Shown: one piece after another, positions 1 to 8,126 of the stretch
How positions within the stretch are numbered: position 1 is the first letter of the stretch
How the letters are laid out: the number at the start of each line of letters is the position of its first letter
Origin: Ectobacillus antri
GTDB lineage: Bacteria > Bacillota > Bacilli > Bacillales > Bacillaceae_G
Assembly: GCF_003852715.1 (NCBI RefSeq)
Contig: NZ_RIAV01000014.1
Location: 1-64,000, forward strand
DNA length: 64,000 nucleotides
Reading direction: 5' to 3'
The notes under the pieces: model-generated
What the model saw: the letters and a program-made list of their open reading frames with translations, nothing else
Database searches by the model: none
What the model was told of the DNA's origin: nothing
Program-made: the position numbers and the translations under genes

Positions 1-2
1 AG

Positions 3-155
3 ATGGCAGTAGAAATCATTGTTGTTAACAATGATAAGTTGTCACCTCAAGAAGAACTTGTTCAAGACTTAATATCTATCATTCATGTTTTCAGTTGCAG
101 AATATATGGATTGAGAAAATATAAAAAGAAACTGTCGGAGGATAAAGAGTTATGA
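3..155 (+). CDS. tnpA: IS607-type serine recombinase TnpA, C-terminal part
   Basis: The window opens inside this gene; the last 50 codons are visible and the TGA overlaps the tnpB start as ATGA. The C-terminal motif FSCRIYGLRKYKKKL is typical of the IS607-family serine resolvase-like transposase, which moves the element. The catalytic serine domain lies left of the window, so integrity cannot be judged. The four-base overlap shows translational coupling with tnpB. Confidence 0.85.
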   Translation: MAVEIIVVNNDKLSPQEELVQDLISIIHVFSCRIYGLRKYKKKLSEDKEL

Positions 156-1306
156 AAAAAGCATACTTTATTGAGATTAAGCCGACAACTCAACAAATAG
201 CTAAAATCAACCAAACCATCGGAGTGTGTAGGTATGTCTACAATCTTTATCTTGCCAAAAACAAAGAATTGTATCAAAGAGAGAAAAAGTTTATGAGTGG
301 TTATGACTTCTCTAAATGGTTGAATAATATCCACACAAAAGAACACGATAAATGGATCAAAGAAGTATCTAGCAAAGCTGTTAAGCAAGCCATCATGAAT
401 GGTGATAAGGCTTTTAATAGATTTTTCAAAGGGTTGTCTAAATTTCCCAGCTACAAGAAAAAGAAAAATCAAAATGTCAAATGTTATTTCCCTAAGAACA
501 ATAAAACTGATTGGACTGTAGAAAGGCACAGAATAAAAATCCCAACGATTGGTTGGATAAAATTAAAAGAGTATGGTTATATCCCGAAAGATGCGATTGT
601 AAAAAGTGGAACTGTTTCTCAACAGGCAGGAAGGTATTTTGTATCTGTCCTTTGTGAAGTGAATACAAGAAAACATGTAAACAAATTAAATGAAGGTGGT
701 CTAGGCATCGACTTAGGCATAAAAGATTTTGCTGTTCGTAGTGATGGTAAAGCCCACAAAAACATTAATAAAACAGCAAAGTTGAAGAAATTAGAGAAGA
801 AATTACAACGTGAACAGCGCTCTTTGTCACGCAAATACGAAAATCTAAAAAAGAGAGGTGAAAAAACTGTTGCTAAAAGAGCAAATATAAACAAAAACAT
901 TCTTAGAGTACAAAAGCTACATGTTCGACTATCAAACATACGAACAGAGTATGTAAAATCGGTTGTGAATGAATTGGTGAAAGCCAAGCCAATGTATATC
1001 ACAATTGAGGATTTAAACGTAAAAGGGATGATGAAAAATAAGCATTTATCTAGATCAGTCGCAGAACAATGTTTTTATATGTTTAAAACATGGCTAATAG
1101 CAAAATGCAAAGAATATGGTATTGAATTACGCCAAGTAGACAGATTCTATCCATCTTCTAAATTGTGCTCATGTTGCGGTCAAAAGAAAGTTGATTTAAA
1201 GCTATCTGACCGAATATATGAATGCGATTGCGGAAACATCATGAATAGAGATTTAAATGCATCTATCAACCTTTTACAAGCAAAAGAATATACAATACGA
1301 ACTTAA
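152..1306 (+). CDS. tnpB: RNA-guided nuclease TnpB of an IS607-type element
   Basis: Encodes 384 residues, normal for TnpB, the transposon-encoded ancestor of Cas12. The three RuvC acidic residues are visible: D187 in GIDLGIKDF, E286 in ITIEDLNVKG and D367 in NRDLNASINL. A CxxC...CxC zinc ribbon (CSCCG, then CDCG) precedes the last aspartate. The N-terminal YNLYLAKNKELY segment is the usual OrfB helix-turn-helix region. The start overlaps the tnpA stop by four bases. TnpB proteins use an RNA from the element's right end to cut matching DNA and keep the element in place. All key residues are present, so activity is plausible. Confidence 0.93.
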   Translation: MKKAYFIEIKPTTQQIAKINQTIGVCRYVYNLYLAKNKELYQREKKFMSGYDFSKWLNNIHTKEHDKWIKEVSSKAVKQAIMNGDKAFNRFFKGLSKFPSYKKKKNQNVKCYFPKNNKTDWTVERHRIKIPTIGWIKLKEYGYIPKDAIVKSGTVSQQAGRYFVSVLCEVNTRKHVNKLNEGGLGIDLGIKDFAVRSDGKAHKNINKTAKLKKLEKKLQREQRSLSRKYENLKKRGEKTVAKRANINKNILRVQKLHVRLSNIRTEYVKSVVNELVKAKPMYITIEDLNVKGMMKNKHLSRSVAEQCFYMFKTWLIAKCKEYGIELRQVDRFYPSSKLCSCCGQKKVDLKLSDRIYECDCGNIMNRDLNASINLLQAKEYTIRT

Positions 1307-1461
1307 ATAAATTGTATATATGTACGGTGGGCTACATCGGAATTTACGCCTGTGGAGAACTATACAAACGATAGTAGCGAGTAATTGGCGAGGTCGAGTT
1401 CGTAGAAGCAGGAATACTCTAAGAATAGACGTTTGTCTATGTTTTTAGTAGCAGTGTGGCG
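1307..1461 (+). ncRNA. Putative TnpB guide RNA (reRNA) and right end of IS607-type element
   Basis: About 155 noncoding bases follow tnpB and end directly before the next gene. In this family the guide-RNA scaffold covers the tnpB 3' end and the right end, and the guide is copied from flanking DNA. By position the scaffold should end near 1455-1461, making the guide the first bases of the lipoprotein gene. Short complementary segments such as AGACGTTTGTCT near 1430 are visible. The exact boundary is inferred. Confidence 0.5.
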
Positions 1462-1463
1462 AT

Positions 1464-1919
1464 ATGAAGCGTATGATACTTGCAGGTGTTATGGCTATAA
1501 GTTTAACTGGCTGCTTTGGCGTTGAAGAAAAAGCGAAGCAATTAGAAGGCAAAGTGACGCAGATTGAGCAAGAGGTGAATGGCTTTTCAGAGCGGGCTGA
1601 CGAGCTGAGTCAACAGGCGCAAACATTTTACAATGAAATCAATACTTTTTTAGAAGCAGGGCAAAAGCTTGATCAGCAGCAGATTGCGAATTCTTTGCAT
1701 ACGATGAGTGAGGAAATTGCGCAGTTTCAAAAAGAAGAAATCCCTGTGTTAGGCGGAGAATTGAAAAAACTTGTGGAAGATGCACTGTCTGAAAAAGCGA
1801 GTTTGTTAACAGAAATGGAAGAGAAGGCAAAGAACGGTACACTGGTACCAGCTGATTTACAAGAACTGCAAAATCTCTTTAAAGACGGAATTCATATGAA
1901 CCTATTAGAAAAGCAATAA
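1464..1919 (+). CDS. Small lipoprotein, DUF6376-like
   Basis: Encodes 151 residues starting with a lipoprotein signal peptide (MKRMILAGVM, then lipobox LTGC, Cys17), so the product should be lipid-anchored outside the membrane. The rest is acidic and helical, with heptad-like stretches (KQLEGKVTQIEQEV; MSEEIAQFQKEEIP) resembling the Bacillus DUF6376 lipoproteins, whose role is unknown. No Shine-Dalgarno sequence lies before the ATG because the IS607-type right end abuts it. The insertion has probably replaced the native leader and may have silenced the gene. A terminator follows. Confidence 0.65.
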   Translation: MKRMILAGVMAISLTGCFGVEEKAKQLEGKVTQIEQEVNGFSERADELSQQAQTFYNEINTFLEAGQKLDQQQIANSLHTMSEEIAQFQKEEIPVLGGELKKLVEDALSEKASLLTEMEEKAKNGTLVPADLQELQNLFKDGIHMNLLEKQ

Positions 1920-1924
1920 AAGTG

Positions 1925-1954
1925 GCTGTCCTTGTGAGCAAGGGCGGCTTTTTG
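1925..1954 (+). terminator. Intrinsic terminator after lipoprotein gene
   Basis: GCTGTCCTTG pairs with CAAGGGCGGC across a TGAG loop, followed by a T-run; it lies just after the lipoprotein stop. Confidence 0.75.
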
Positions 1955-1992
1955 TATAATGTGAAAGAGAAATTGTTGGAGGGGAGCATTTT

Positions 1993-3027
1993 ATGAGCAA
2001 CTTTATAGGCTATATTGGCACCTATACAAAAGGTGACAGCAAGGGGATTTATTCCTTCACGCTTGACACAGAAGCAAAACAAATTCGTGACGTACAATTG
2101 GCGGCAGAGCTTGATAATCCTACATATGTAACAATTAGTAAGGACAACCGTTACTTGTATGCGGTTGTAAAAGAAGGAGACAAGGGCGGAGCTGCCGCGT
2201 ACCGTATTGAGGGCGGAAGTCTAGAGTCATTAGGCACACAGGTAACAGAAGGTGCGTCTCCTTGTCACGTGAGTGTGGACAGCAAAAAGCAAACAGTCGT
2301 GACGGCGAACTATCATAAAGGAACGATTGAGTCTTATCAGGTGAATGAAGACGGCAGCTTGCGTCCAGTTTTATCGGTTATGTCACATAGCGGTTCTGGT
2401 CCAAATGAGGAAAGACAAGAAAAGCCGCATGCGCACTACGCAGGATTTACACCTGATGAAAAGTATGTAATTGGGGTAGATTTGGGAACAGATGAAGTCA
2501 TTACATATGAGGTAAAGGATAGCACGCTTACAAGGGTACATACGTTAAAGGTGAAAGCGGGAAGCGGGCCGCGTCATATCGCATTCCATCCAAATGGCAA
2601 ACTTGCGTATGTGATGACGGAGCTGAGTTCTGAAGTGATCGTACTATCGTATCAAGAGGGAACGTTCACAGAGGTGCAGTACATCTCTACGATTCCAAGT
2701 GACTTCACAGACAACAACCAAGGAAGTGCGATTCATCTGTCTGCGGACGGTCGTTTTTTGTACGCAGGTAACCGCGGTCATAACAGTATCGCTGTGTTCC
2801 GCGCCGAGGAAACAGGTGAGCTGACGTTTGTTGCGCACACGCATACGGAAGGCGACTGGCCGCGTGATTTTATGTTCGATCCAACAGAGCAGTTCCTTGT
2901 CGCTTCCAACCAAGAATCAAGTAGCTTAACCTTATTCGCAAGAGATGCACAAGCAGGAACGCTTACACTGCTGCAAAAAGATGTGGCTGTACCATATCCG
3001 GTTTGTGTGAAGTTTTTGCATGGATGA
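1993..3027 (+). CDS. pgl: 6-phosphogluconolactonase, YkgB/lactonase_7 beta-propeller family
   Basis: Encodes 344 residues, the usual length for the seven-bladed propeller lactonases (B. subtilis YkgB, E. coli Pgl) that hydrolyse 6-phosphogluconolactone in the oxidative pentose phosphate pathway. The N-terminal YIGTYTKGDSKGIY and the repeated blade motifs (NPTYVTISKDNRYLYAV, GPRHIAFHPNGKLAYV, NQGSAIHLSADGRFLYAGNRG) are characteristic. There is no signal peptide, so it is cytosolic. The start is set by GGAGGGG eight bases upstream. It is a single gene with terminator-bounded neighbours. Confidence 0.9.
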   Translation: MSNFIGYIGTYTKGDSKGIYSFTLDTEAKQIRDVQLAAELDNPTYVTISKDNRYLYAVVKEGDKGGAAAYRIEGGSLESLGTQVTEGASPCHVSVDSKKQTVVTANYHKGTIESYQVNEDGSLRPVLSVMSHSGSGPNEERQEKPHAHYAGFTPDEKYVIGVDLGTDEVITYEVKDSTLTRVHTLKVKAGSGPRHIAFHPNGKLAYVMTELSSEVIVLSYQEGTFTEVQYISTIPSDFTDNNQGSAIHLSADGRFLYAGNRGHNSIAVFRAEETGELTFVAHTHTEGDWPRDFMFDPTEQFLVASNQESSSLTLFARDAQAGTLTLLQKDVAVPYPVCVKFLHG

Positions 3028-3223
3028 ATAAAATAAACAATTGTGTGCTGTAATGTAGCGCAATTCACCCCGAAAAGCAACAACGAACTTTTATATAGAG
3101 ATGTAAATACAGGTTGTAATGAACTTTTCATATGGCTGTAACGTAATCTGAAACTTACTTCGTTATAATAACGCTAGCAGGAGCACTTACACTGGATCAG
3201 TGATGATGAAAAGAGGTTACAAT

Positions 3224-3400
3224 ATGCCATTTCGATATATTTGTCCGCATTGTCAAGGCAGCGGGACACAGTACAAGCTGCGCTTGCTTTCGTTTATGAC
3301 TTGCAAGGTGTGTAAAGGTGAGGGACATGTTGTTGTGTCCATCAACGAGCCGGCGCAAAGTGTACCTGTTAAGACGGAAGAAGAAACAAATGAGGAATAA
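3224..3400 (+). CDS. Small zinc-ribbon protein, YuiA-like
   Basis: Encodes 58 residues. Two CxxCxGxG-type motifs (CPHCQGSG and CKVCKGEG) form a DnaJ-like zinc centre, as in B. subtilis YuiA, whose role is unknown. The ATG at 3224 is preferred over ATGs at 3200 and 3203 because AGAGG sits at the right distance from it. The C-terminal tail is acidic and probably disordered. A shared bidirectional terminator follows at once. Confidence 0.6.
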   Translation: MPFRYICPHCQGSGTQYKLRLLSFMTCKVCKGEGHVVVSINEPAQSVPVKTEEETNEE

Positions 3401-3438
3401 AAGAGACCGTCAGCTTATAGTGAGCTGATGGTCTCTTT
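3401..3438. terminator. Bidirectional terminator between convergent genes
   Basis: A 15-bp stem (AAGAGACCGTCAGCT with AGCTGATGGTCTCTT, one G-U pair) with A/T runs on both sides. It overlaps the last codon of the minus-strand kinase gene and serves both convergent genes. Confidence 0.85.
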
Positions 3439-4728
3439 GTTTGTTGTGGGCGAGACATGGTGTACTTTATTGCAAAGTGGTACTGGCAACGTAATTGTAA
3501 ATGTGGTACCGGTTCCCAATTGACTTTCCACTTCGATGGTTCCTTTCATAGCTTCAATGATGCGATAAGAAACCATCAAGCCAAGACCCGTTCCCTTTTC
3601 TTTTGTGGAAAAGTAAGGCTCTCCTAGACGGGCGCGCTGTTCATTTGTTAAACCGCATCCAGTGTCTTGAATATGAATGATTACTTTATGGCGTGTTTTT
3701 TTGGTTTGAATTCGTAATACACCACCGTTTGGCATGGACTCAATAGCATTTTTTACAATATTCAATAGTACCTGCTGAAAGTTTTGCACATTTCCTTTCA
3801 CACCGCAATCTTCGAGATGTTCGTGTATTAGAACGCTGTTTTTATAAGCGAATGGACGAAGCATATCAAGTATTCGTTGTAGTTCTTGTTTCACATCAAT
3901 TGTAATTATATTTGCTGAAGTTGGTTTGGCAAACGTTAAGTAATCGCTAATAATTCCTTCCGCACGGTCCAATTCAATAAGAGCTGTATCAATATAGCGC
4001 TTTTTTTCTTCTTCCGTTAAACCTTCCATTTTAAACAGCTGCAAAAATCCCTTCACCACTGTCAACGGATTTCGCACTTCATGTGAAATACTGGCTGCCA
4101 GCTGGCTAACAACTTCCATTTTTTCAAAACGTATCATCTTATTGCTGAAGCTCAAATGATTTCGAAGTGTTTCCGCAATAGAGGCAATCATAAACATCCC
4201 CGCCGCAGGAAACAAAATAAAATTGATAACATAGCTCCACGTGATTTGAAAATTATTTAAAACCTGTGCTTGCATGGCTGCAATAGTAGCGAGAATGATG
4301 TACAGCAGTGTCGCCAATCGCACCTTTTGTTTACTTTTCATCCGCGCGAACGGTTTGACGAAGAAAAGTGTTAAGACAAACATGGTAATGTAGACGACAG
4401 TCGAGATCATGGTATAGCCATAAATTATCGTGCGAAATCCGATTAAGACCGCCAATAAAATGCCACCGATAGGCCAGCCACCGTATAAAATGCCAAGCAT
4501 AAACGGAATTTGCCTCATGTCATGTACACAGTTTGCAATTACATCGATAGGAGAGAGCATGCATAGCACAATCGAAACAGCTGCAGCTATCAGTAACACT
4601 GGTTTTGCTCGGTGCAAGGGCACATATTTTTTTTCTATTAAGAAAAAGGCGAGAAAAATACTTAATAAAATATAAAAAAAGTTGTTAATTACATCTTGAT
4701 TGAGTACAAGCATTACATTCACCTTCAA
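3415..4728 (-). CDS. Membrane sensor histidine kinase, KinB-like sporulation kinase type
   Basis: Encodes 437 residues. Five or six hydrophobic segments fill residues 10-190, resembling the 5TM-LYT sensor domain seen in KinB-type kinases. The HisKA box SISHEVRNPLTVVKG puts the phospho-accepting histidine at H216. The N box (NIVKNAIESMPNGG), G1 (DTGCGL) and G2 (GTGLGL) of the ATPase domain are intact. No response regulator is adjacent, as is usual for kinases that feed the Spo0 phosphorelay. That role is inferred from the family, not shown here. A terminator overlaps the stop. Confidence 0.82.
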   Translation of the reverse strand: MKVNVMLVLNQDVINNFFYILLSIFLAFFLIEKKYVPLHRAKPVLLIAAAVSIVLCMLSPIDVIANCVHDMRQIPFMLGILYGGWPIGGILLAVLIGFRTIIYGYTMISTVVYITMFVLTLFFVKPFARMKSKQKVRLATLLYIILATIAAMQAQVLNNFQITWSYVINFILFPAAGMFMIASIAETLRNHLSFSNKMIRFEKMEVVSQLAASISHEVRNPLTVVKGFLQLFKMEGLTEEEKKRYIDTALIELDRAEGIISDYLTFAKPTSANIITIDVKQELQRILDMLRPFAYKNSVLIHEHLEDCGVKGNVQNFQQVLLNIVKNAIESMPNGGVLRIQTKKTRHKVIIHIQDTGCGLTNEQRARLGEPYFSTKEKGTGLGLMVSYRIIEAMKGTIEVESQLGTGTTFTITLPVPLCNKVHHVSPTTNKETISSL

Positions 4729-4894
4729 TTCATTTTATCCATCCCCCATTCTAACATAATTGTGAGGTGAACTATATGGGTACGACTTGGAAAAGTTATG
4801 TGAACGCTACGTTTTGTTTGTAAAATACCGAGCGGATTTTTGTTTAAACCTTTCAGGTTGAAATGCATGCTGCCGTCAATAATAAATTGTTGTG

Positions 4895-4912
4895 ATTCAG
4901 GAATACCTGAAT
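4895..4912. promoter_or_regulatory. Palindrome ATTCAGG-N4-CCTGAAT upstream of the kinase gene
   Basis: A perfect 7-bp inverted repeat with a four-base spacer lies about 165 bp upstream of the kinase start on its strand. It could be an operator; no A/T tail suggests a terminator. Confidence 0.3.
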
Positions 4913-4935
4913 TGTAGTAAAGTTAACGAAACAAA

Positions 4936-4972
4936 CAGACGATGAATGTCAGCCTTGCACATTCATCGTCTG
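4936..4972 (-). terminator. Terminator of the yczE-like gene
   Basis: A 14-bp perfect stem (CAGACGATGAATGT with ACATTCATCGTCTG). On the minus strand it is followed by a T-rich run. It includes the last codons of the gene. Confidence 0.8.
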
Positions 4973-5587
4973 CTTGCTTTCTAGTATATGCATAAGGGTC
5001 CGCATTGCCTTTAAGGATAGCTGAAAAATCGGGCTTTGTACAAAGGTGTACAAAAAGGAAGCGATAAACACCGGTCCGCCCAGAAAAAAGCCAATGACAA
5101 GCACAACGCTTTCCACAAGCATGCGCGCCCGGCTTACAGATAGTCCGGTTTTATCAGATAGAGAAAGCATGAACCCATCGCGTGGCCCCGCGCCGATTCC
5201 AGCTGCAACATACACCCCGCCGCCGATGCCTGTGATAGTGACACCCATCAGTAAAATACCAATGTTTAGGAGGAGTGAGTCGGTCGCCTGCGGCAGCCAG
5301 CCGGAGCGCAGAAAGAAGTCCATAATCGGCCCGATTAAGAGCGCATTCAAAAAGGTTCCGATATTAATATATTTTCGGTCAACGACAAATGAAATGATGA
5401 GCAGGATGAAGCCGCAAAGAACACTCCATGTACCGATTGTAAACCCGAATTTATCAAATAAAGCAACGTTTAATACGTCCCATGGATGCAGACCGAGAAA
5501 CTGCACCTGAACCGCGGTGGCGCTGCCAAGTCCAAAGCATGTTAAGCCAAAAAAGAATAAAAAGTAGCGAAAGAGCAGTAGCTTCAT
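4949..5587 (-). CDS. YczE/YitT-family integral membrane protein
   Basis: Encodes 212 residues with about five transmembrane segments. The conserved motif GIGAGPRDGFMLSLSDKTGLSVSRAR is the hallmark of the YczE/YyaS/YitT family. B. subtilis YczE affects production of some secondary metabolites, but the molecular role is unknown. The start at MKLLLFRYF fits the family; the frame is open upstream but that part overlaps the next gene. It lies two bases from the stop of the upstream zinc-protein gene, so the two are probably co-transcribed. Confidence 0.85.
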   Translation of the reverse strand: MKLLLFRYFLFFFGLTCFGLGSATAVQVQFLGLHPWDVLNVALFDKFGFTIGTWSVLCGFILLIISFVVDRKYINIGTFLNALLIGPIMDFFLRSGWLPQATDSLLLNIGILLMGVTITGIGGGVYVAAGIGAGPRDGFMLSLSDKTGLSVSRARMLVESVVLVIGFFLGGPVFIASFLYTFVQSPIFQLSLKAMRTLMHILESKQTMNVQG

Positions 5588-5589
5588 CG

Positions 5590-5829
5590 TTAAAAGAACA
5601 CATCCTTCATTTGCTGCAGAAATTCCTTGGTCATCGGAGCACCGGCGCTTTCGCTGATGATTGCATCCATGCCGCAGTACGGACAGCATGCGGTATCATC
5701 AATCCATTCGTCAATAAGAGAGGGATGAAACAAGCGCAAGCAATAAAAACAACCACATAAGCTGTCTTGTTCGAGTGCGGTGCGATGGTTGCTGCTGTGT
5801 TGGTGTAGGGTCCATAGGTAATCTTCCAT
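5590..5829 (-). CDS. Small cytoplasmic zinc-binding protein, conserved in Bacillus
   Basis: Encodes 79 residues with two CxxC pairs (CGCFYC and CPYCG), a likely zinc site, joined by an HPSLIDEWIDD segment that recurs in a small conserved Bacillus family of unknown function. The start is set by AGGAGG six bases upstream. The frame is open further upstream only because it crosses the repeat array at 5851-5973. Probably co-transcribed with the yczE-like gene. Confidence 0.65.
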   Translation of the reverse strand: MEDYLWTLHQHSSNHRTALEQDSLCGCFYCLRLFHPSLIDEWIDDTACCPYCGMDAIISESAGAPMTKEFLQQMKDVFF

Positions 5830-5850
5830 TTTGTCCTCCTGTATGTGTAA

Positions 5851-5973
5851 AGTGGGCGGAATGCTGGTGCATTTGACCGGAATATTTGTAAAGTGGCCGG
5901 AATGCTGCTGAGTTTGACCGGAATATGTGTGAAGTGGCCGGAATATTGCTGCATTTGACCAGATTATTGATAA
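5851..5973. repeat. Tandem array, three 41-bp dimers of a ~21-bp unit
   Basis: Three dimers alternate AGTGGCCGGAATGCTGCTG-type and TTTGACCGGAATAT-type units of 21 and 20 bp. A related array with a 21-bp unit lies at 6886-6988, beyond the hydrolase gene. The period is about two helical turns. It lies upstream of the minus-strand zinc-protein/yczE pair and downstream of the hydrolase gene. Function unknown. Confidence 0.75.
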
Positions 5974-5991
5974 CTGCATTATCTTACCATC

Positions 5992-6834
5992 TTATTCGCT
6001 TTTTTGTAAATGCGAGCGAATGGCGGCGGCGACGTCCTGCGGTGCTTCTGCTGGTACAAAATGTCCGATGCCAGGCAATAGGGTGACAGTCACTTGATCG
6101 AAATAGTCTGCTAGTCGATCGCTCCAATCCGAGCGCATGACCGGATCGGCATCGCCCCACAGTACGGTCGTGCGATGCGGAATGGTAACGGGTGCTGTTG
6201 TTGTAATGGCACTTGCTGTTTTTGCTGCAGCGCGCGCCTTATAGTAGGCAATGCTCGCTTCAAAGTGCCCTGGCTTGCTGTACATATCGATAATGGTGTC
6301 GAGTTCGTCTTGCGTAATAGCAGCTTTTCCTGCCCAGTGCTCGTAGAAGTGGCTGAGATATAATCGCACATTTTCTTTTGAACTGCCGATGACAGCACCG
6401 GCCCAAGGCATGTTATGAAACTGCTGATACCAAAACTCATGCTGCACATCTTTGTCAAAGCGGCGAAGGCCAATACCTGGGTAAGGCGGGTTTAGCAAAA
6501 TAAGCGAGGCAATGCGCTCTGGATACGTCTGCGCCAAGGTTTGCGCAATGGTAGCCCCCATATCATGCGCGGCAACGATGACTTTTGACAGAGCAAGTTC
6601 ATCCAAAAGGGCGATGATGTCCGCGGCGAGATGCTGCGGTGTGTAAGCTGTGTTCTGTGGCTTTGGTGACTGCCCAAAGCCTCTAAAATCGGGGGCAATC
6701 ACATCACAAAACGGAGCAAGCAGCGGCACGATGCGGCGCCAATCATAGGAAAAGCCGGGCCAGCCATGCAGGAGCAGCACCGGCTGACCTTGCCCTTCAC
6801 GTATATAATGCAGCGGTACAGGTTGCAGATTCAT
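5992..6834 (-). CDS. Alpha/beta hydrolase, epoxide hydrolase/haloacetate dehalogenase type
   Basis: Encodes 280 residues. HGWPG forms the oxyanion motif. The nucleophile elbow is AAHDMGA, so the nucleophile is Asp91, as in epoxide hydrolases and fluoroacetate dehalogenases, not the Ser of esterases. LWGDADPVM and GIGHFVPAEAP carry the expected acid and histidine. The substrate cannot be predicted. The start at 6834 has AAAGGAGG upstream; the longer open frame to 7152 is an artefact of in-frame 21-bp repeats. Repeat arrays flank the gene on both sides. Confidence 0.85.
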   Translation of the reverse strand: MNLQPVPLHYIREGQGQPVLLLHGWPGFSYDWRRIVPLLAPFCDVIAPDFRGFGQSPKPQNTAYTPQHLAADIIALLDELALSKVIVAAHDMGATIAQTLAQTYPERIASLILLNPPYPGIGLRRFDKDVQHEFWYQQFHNMPWAGAVIGSSKENVRLYLSHFYEHWAGKAAITQDELDTIIDMYSKPGHFEASIAYYKARAAAKTASAITTTAPVTIPHRTTVLWGDADPVMRSDWSDRLADYFDQVTVTLLPGIGHFVPAEAPQDVAAAIRSHLQKSE

Positions 6835-6885
6835 AACAGTGACCTCCTTTAGGTAAGATAATTCCATTATATAACAATTGGAGGG

Positions 6886-6988
6886 AGTCGCCAGATTATT
6901 GCTTGAAGTTGCCAAATAAATGATGAAAGTGGACAAATAATTGCGTAAAGTCGCCAAATAAACAGCTGAACTAGACAAAATATTTACA
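6886..6988. repeat. Tandem array of a 21-bp unit, about 4.9 copies
   Basis: Units start at 6886, 6907, 6928, 6949 and 6970, with consensus AGTCGCCAAATAATTGCTGA and exact 21-bp spacing. They are related to the 5851-5973 array and lie in the same orientation. The array sits between the divergent hydrolase and VOC-fragment genes. Confidence 0.75.
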
Positions 6989-7058
6989 ACATAGTCCAAA
7001 TCGAACGTATGTGTCGTGTATAATAGACAGAAGAATATGAAAAAGGGGGCTGTATGAG

Positions 7059-7250
7059 ATGAATACGATTCAAAGCATCGGACAAATTGCTGTACCTGTA
7101 CAAAATCTAGAAAGAGCGATCGTCTTTTACCGCGATATTCTTCAATTGCCAATGCTGTTTACGGCGGGTTCACTGGCTTTTTTTGATTGCGATGGTGTGC
7201 GCTTGCTGCTGAGCGAGCCCGAGCCAGAGTTTACGGGGGGAGAAAGATGA
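7059..7250 (+). pseudogene. VOC/glyoxalase-family protein, truncated
   Basis: Encodes 63 residues matching only the first half of a vicinal-oxygen-chelate domain (IGQIAVPVQNLERAIVFYRDILQLP, then FFDCDGVRLLLSEPE). Family members are about 115-130 residues, so the second beta-alpha-beta-beta-beta module with its metal ligand is missing. The frame ends in a TGA that overlaps the start of the peptidase E gene (ATGA), so a deletion seems to have joined the two genes. A TATAAT at 7019-7024 may still serve as promoter for both. Confidence 0.75.
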
Positions 7251-7930
7251 AGCAAATTATCGCACTTGGCGGCGGAGGCTTTTCGATGGAGCCGGACAAT
7301 CCGCTCTTAGATCAATACATATTAGCACAGACGAATAAGCCGCAGCCGAAGATTTGCTTTATACCGACGGCGAGCGGTGATGCGGACTCGTATATCAAAA
7401 GGTTTTATGATTTTTTTGAAAAACAAGCATGCGTTCCTTCGCACATGTCTTTGTTTAAGCCGCATACAAGAGATGTGCGCGGATTTTTATTGTCGCAGGA
7501 CATCATTTATGTAGGCGGTGGCAATACGAAAAATATGCTCGCCATCTGGCGCGAGTGGGGCCTTGATTCTATCTTACAAGAAGCGTGGGAGCAGGGCATC
7601 ATTTTAGCCGGGATTAGCGCGGGCTCGATTTGCTGGTTTGAAGAGGGTGTGACCGATTCCTACGGCGACGGTCTAGAACCCTTGCGCTGCCTCGGCTTTT
7701 TAAAAGGAAGCAATTGTCCGCATTATGACGGTGAACCAGAGCGCCGACCGGCTTATCAAAAGCTGGTGGCAGCAGGGCAAATCAAAGGCGGCATTGCGGC
7801 GGATGATAGCGTAGCACTGCATTACATAGGCGATGCATTACATCGTATTGTCAGCTCCCGTCCTGAGGCAGGTGCGTATCGATTGGAAGGAACAGAGGAA
7901 ATTTCCGTAGTAGCAACCTATTTAGGATAA
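7247..7930 (+). CDS. Peptidase E-type serine hydrolase (family S51), YgaJ-like
   Basis: Encodes 227 residues. GISAGSICWF places the nucleophile at Ser124, and GGGNTKNMLAIW is the conserved loop of the S51 family (dipeptidase E, cyanophycinase). B. subtilis YgaJ is the closest family name. It is cytosolic and likely cleaves Asp- or acyl-linked dipeptides, though substrates are unknown. GGGGGGAGAAAG gives a strong ribosome site. The start overlaps the truncated VOC gene by four bases and a small membrane-protein gene follows 17 bases downstream. Confidence 0.85.
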   Translation: MKQIIALGGGGFSMEPDNPLLDQYILAQTNKPQPKICFIPTASGDADSYIKRFYDFFEKQACVPSHMSLFKPHTRDVRGFLLSQDIIYVGGGNTKNMLAIWREWGLDSILQEAWEQGIILAGISAGSICWFEEGVTDSYGDGLEPLRCLGFLKGSNCPHYDGEPERRPAYQKLVAAGQIKGGIAADDSVALHYIGDALHRIVSSRPEAGAYRLEGTEEISVVATYLG

Positions 7931-7947
7931 TAAAAGGAGGTAATCGC

Positions 7948-8121
7948 ATGAGCTGGTTTATGATCATCTTTTGGAGTTTGTGCATAATCATTGTCGGTTA
8001 TTCGCTTTGGCATATACGGAAACATAAGGAACAGATTTCTCCTGAAAAAAGCTTGAACCAAGAGATCAATGAAGCAAACACGTATAAAGATACGTCACGC
8101 AATTTTCCTCCTTCGCCCTAA
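7948..8121 (+). CDS. Small single-pass membrane protein
   Basis: Encodes 57 residues: an N-terminal transmembrane helix (MSWFMIIFWSLCIIIVGYSL) then a charged cytosolic tail. An AAAGGAGG ribosome site lies eight bases upstream, and the gene follows peptidase E closely, so they probably form one transcript ending at the next terminator. I do not recognise the family. Confidence 0.6.
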   Translation: MSWFMIIFWSLCIIIVGYSLWHIRKHKEQISPEKSLNQEINEANTYKDTSRNFPPSP

Positions 8122-8126
8122 ATAGT

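Noticed and set aside
5046-5510. Long plus-strand frame inside the yczE-like gene
   Set aside because: Antisense shadow of a clearly recognised membrane protein, without a ribosome site.
6835-7152. N-terminal extension of the hydrolase by 106 codons
   Set aside because: It runs through the 21-bp repeat array, whose period is a multiple of three and keeps the frame open. The internal ATG at 6834 has a strong ribosome site and gives the family length.
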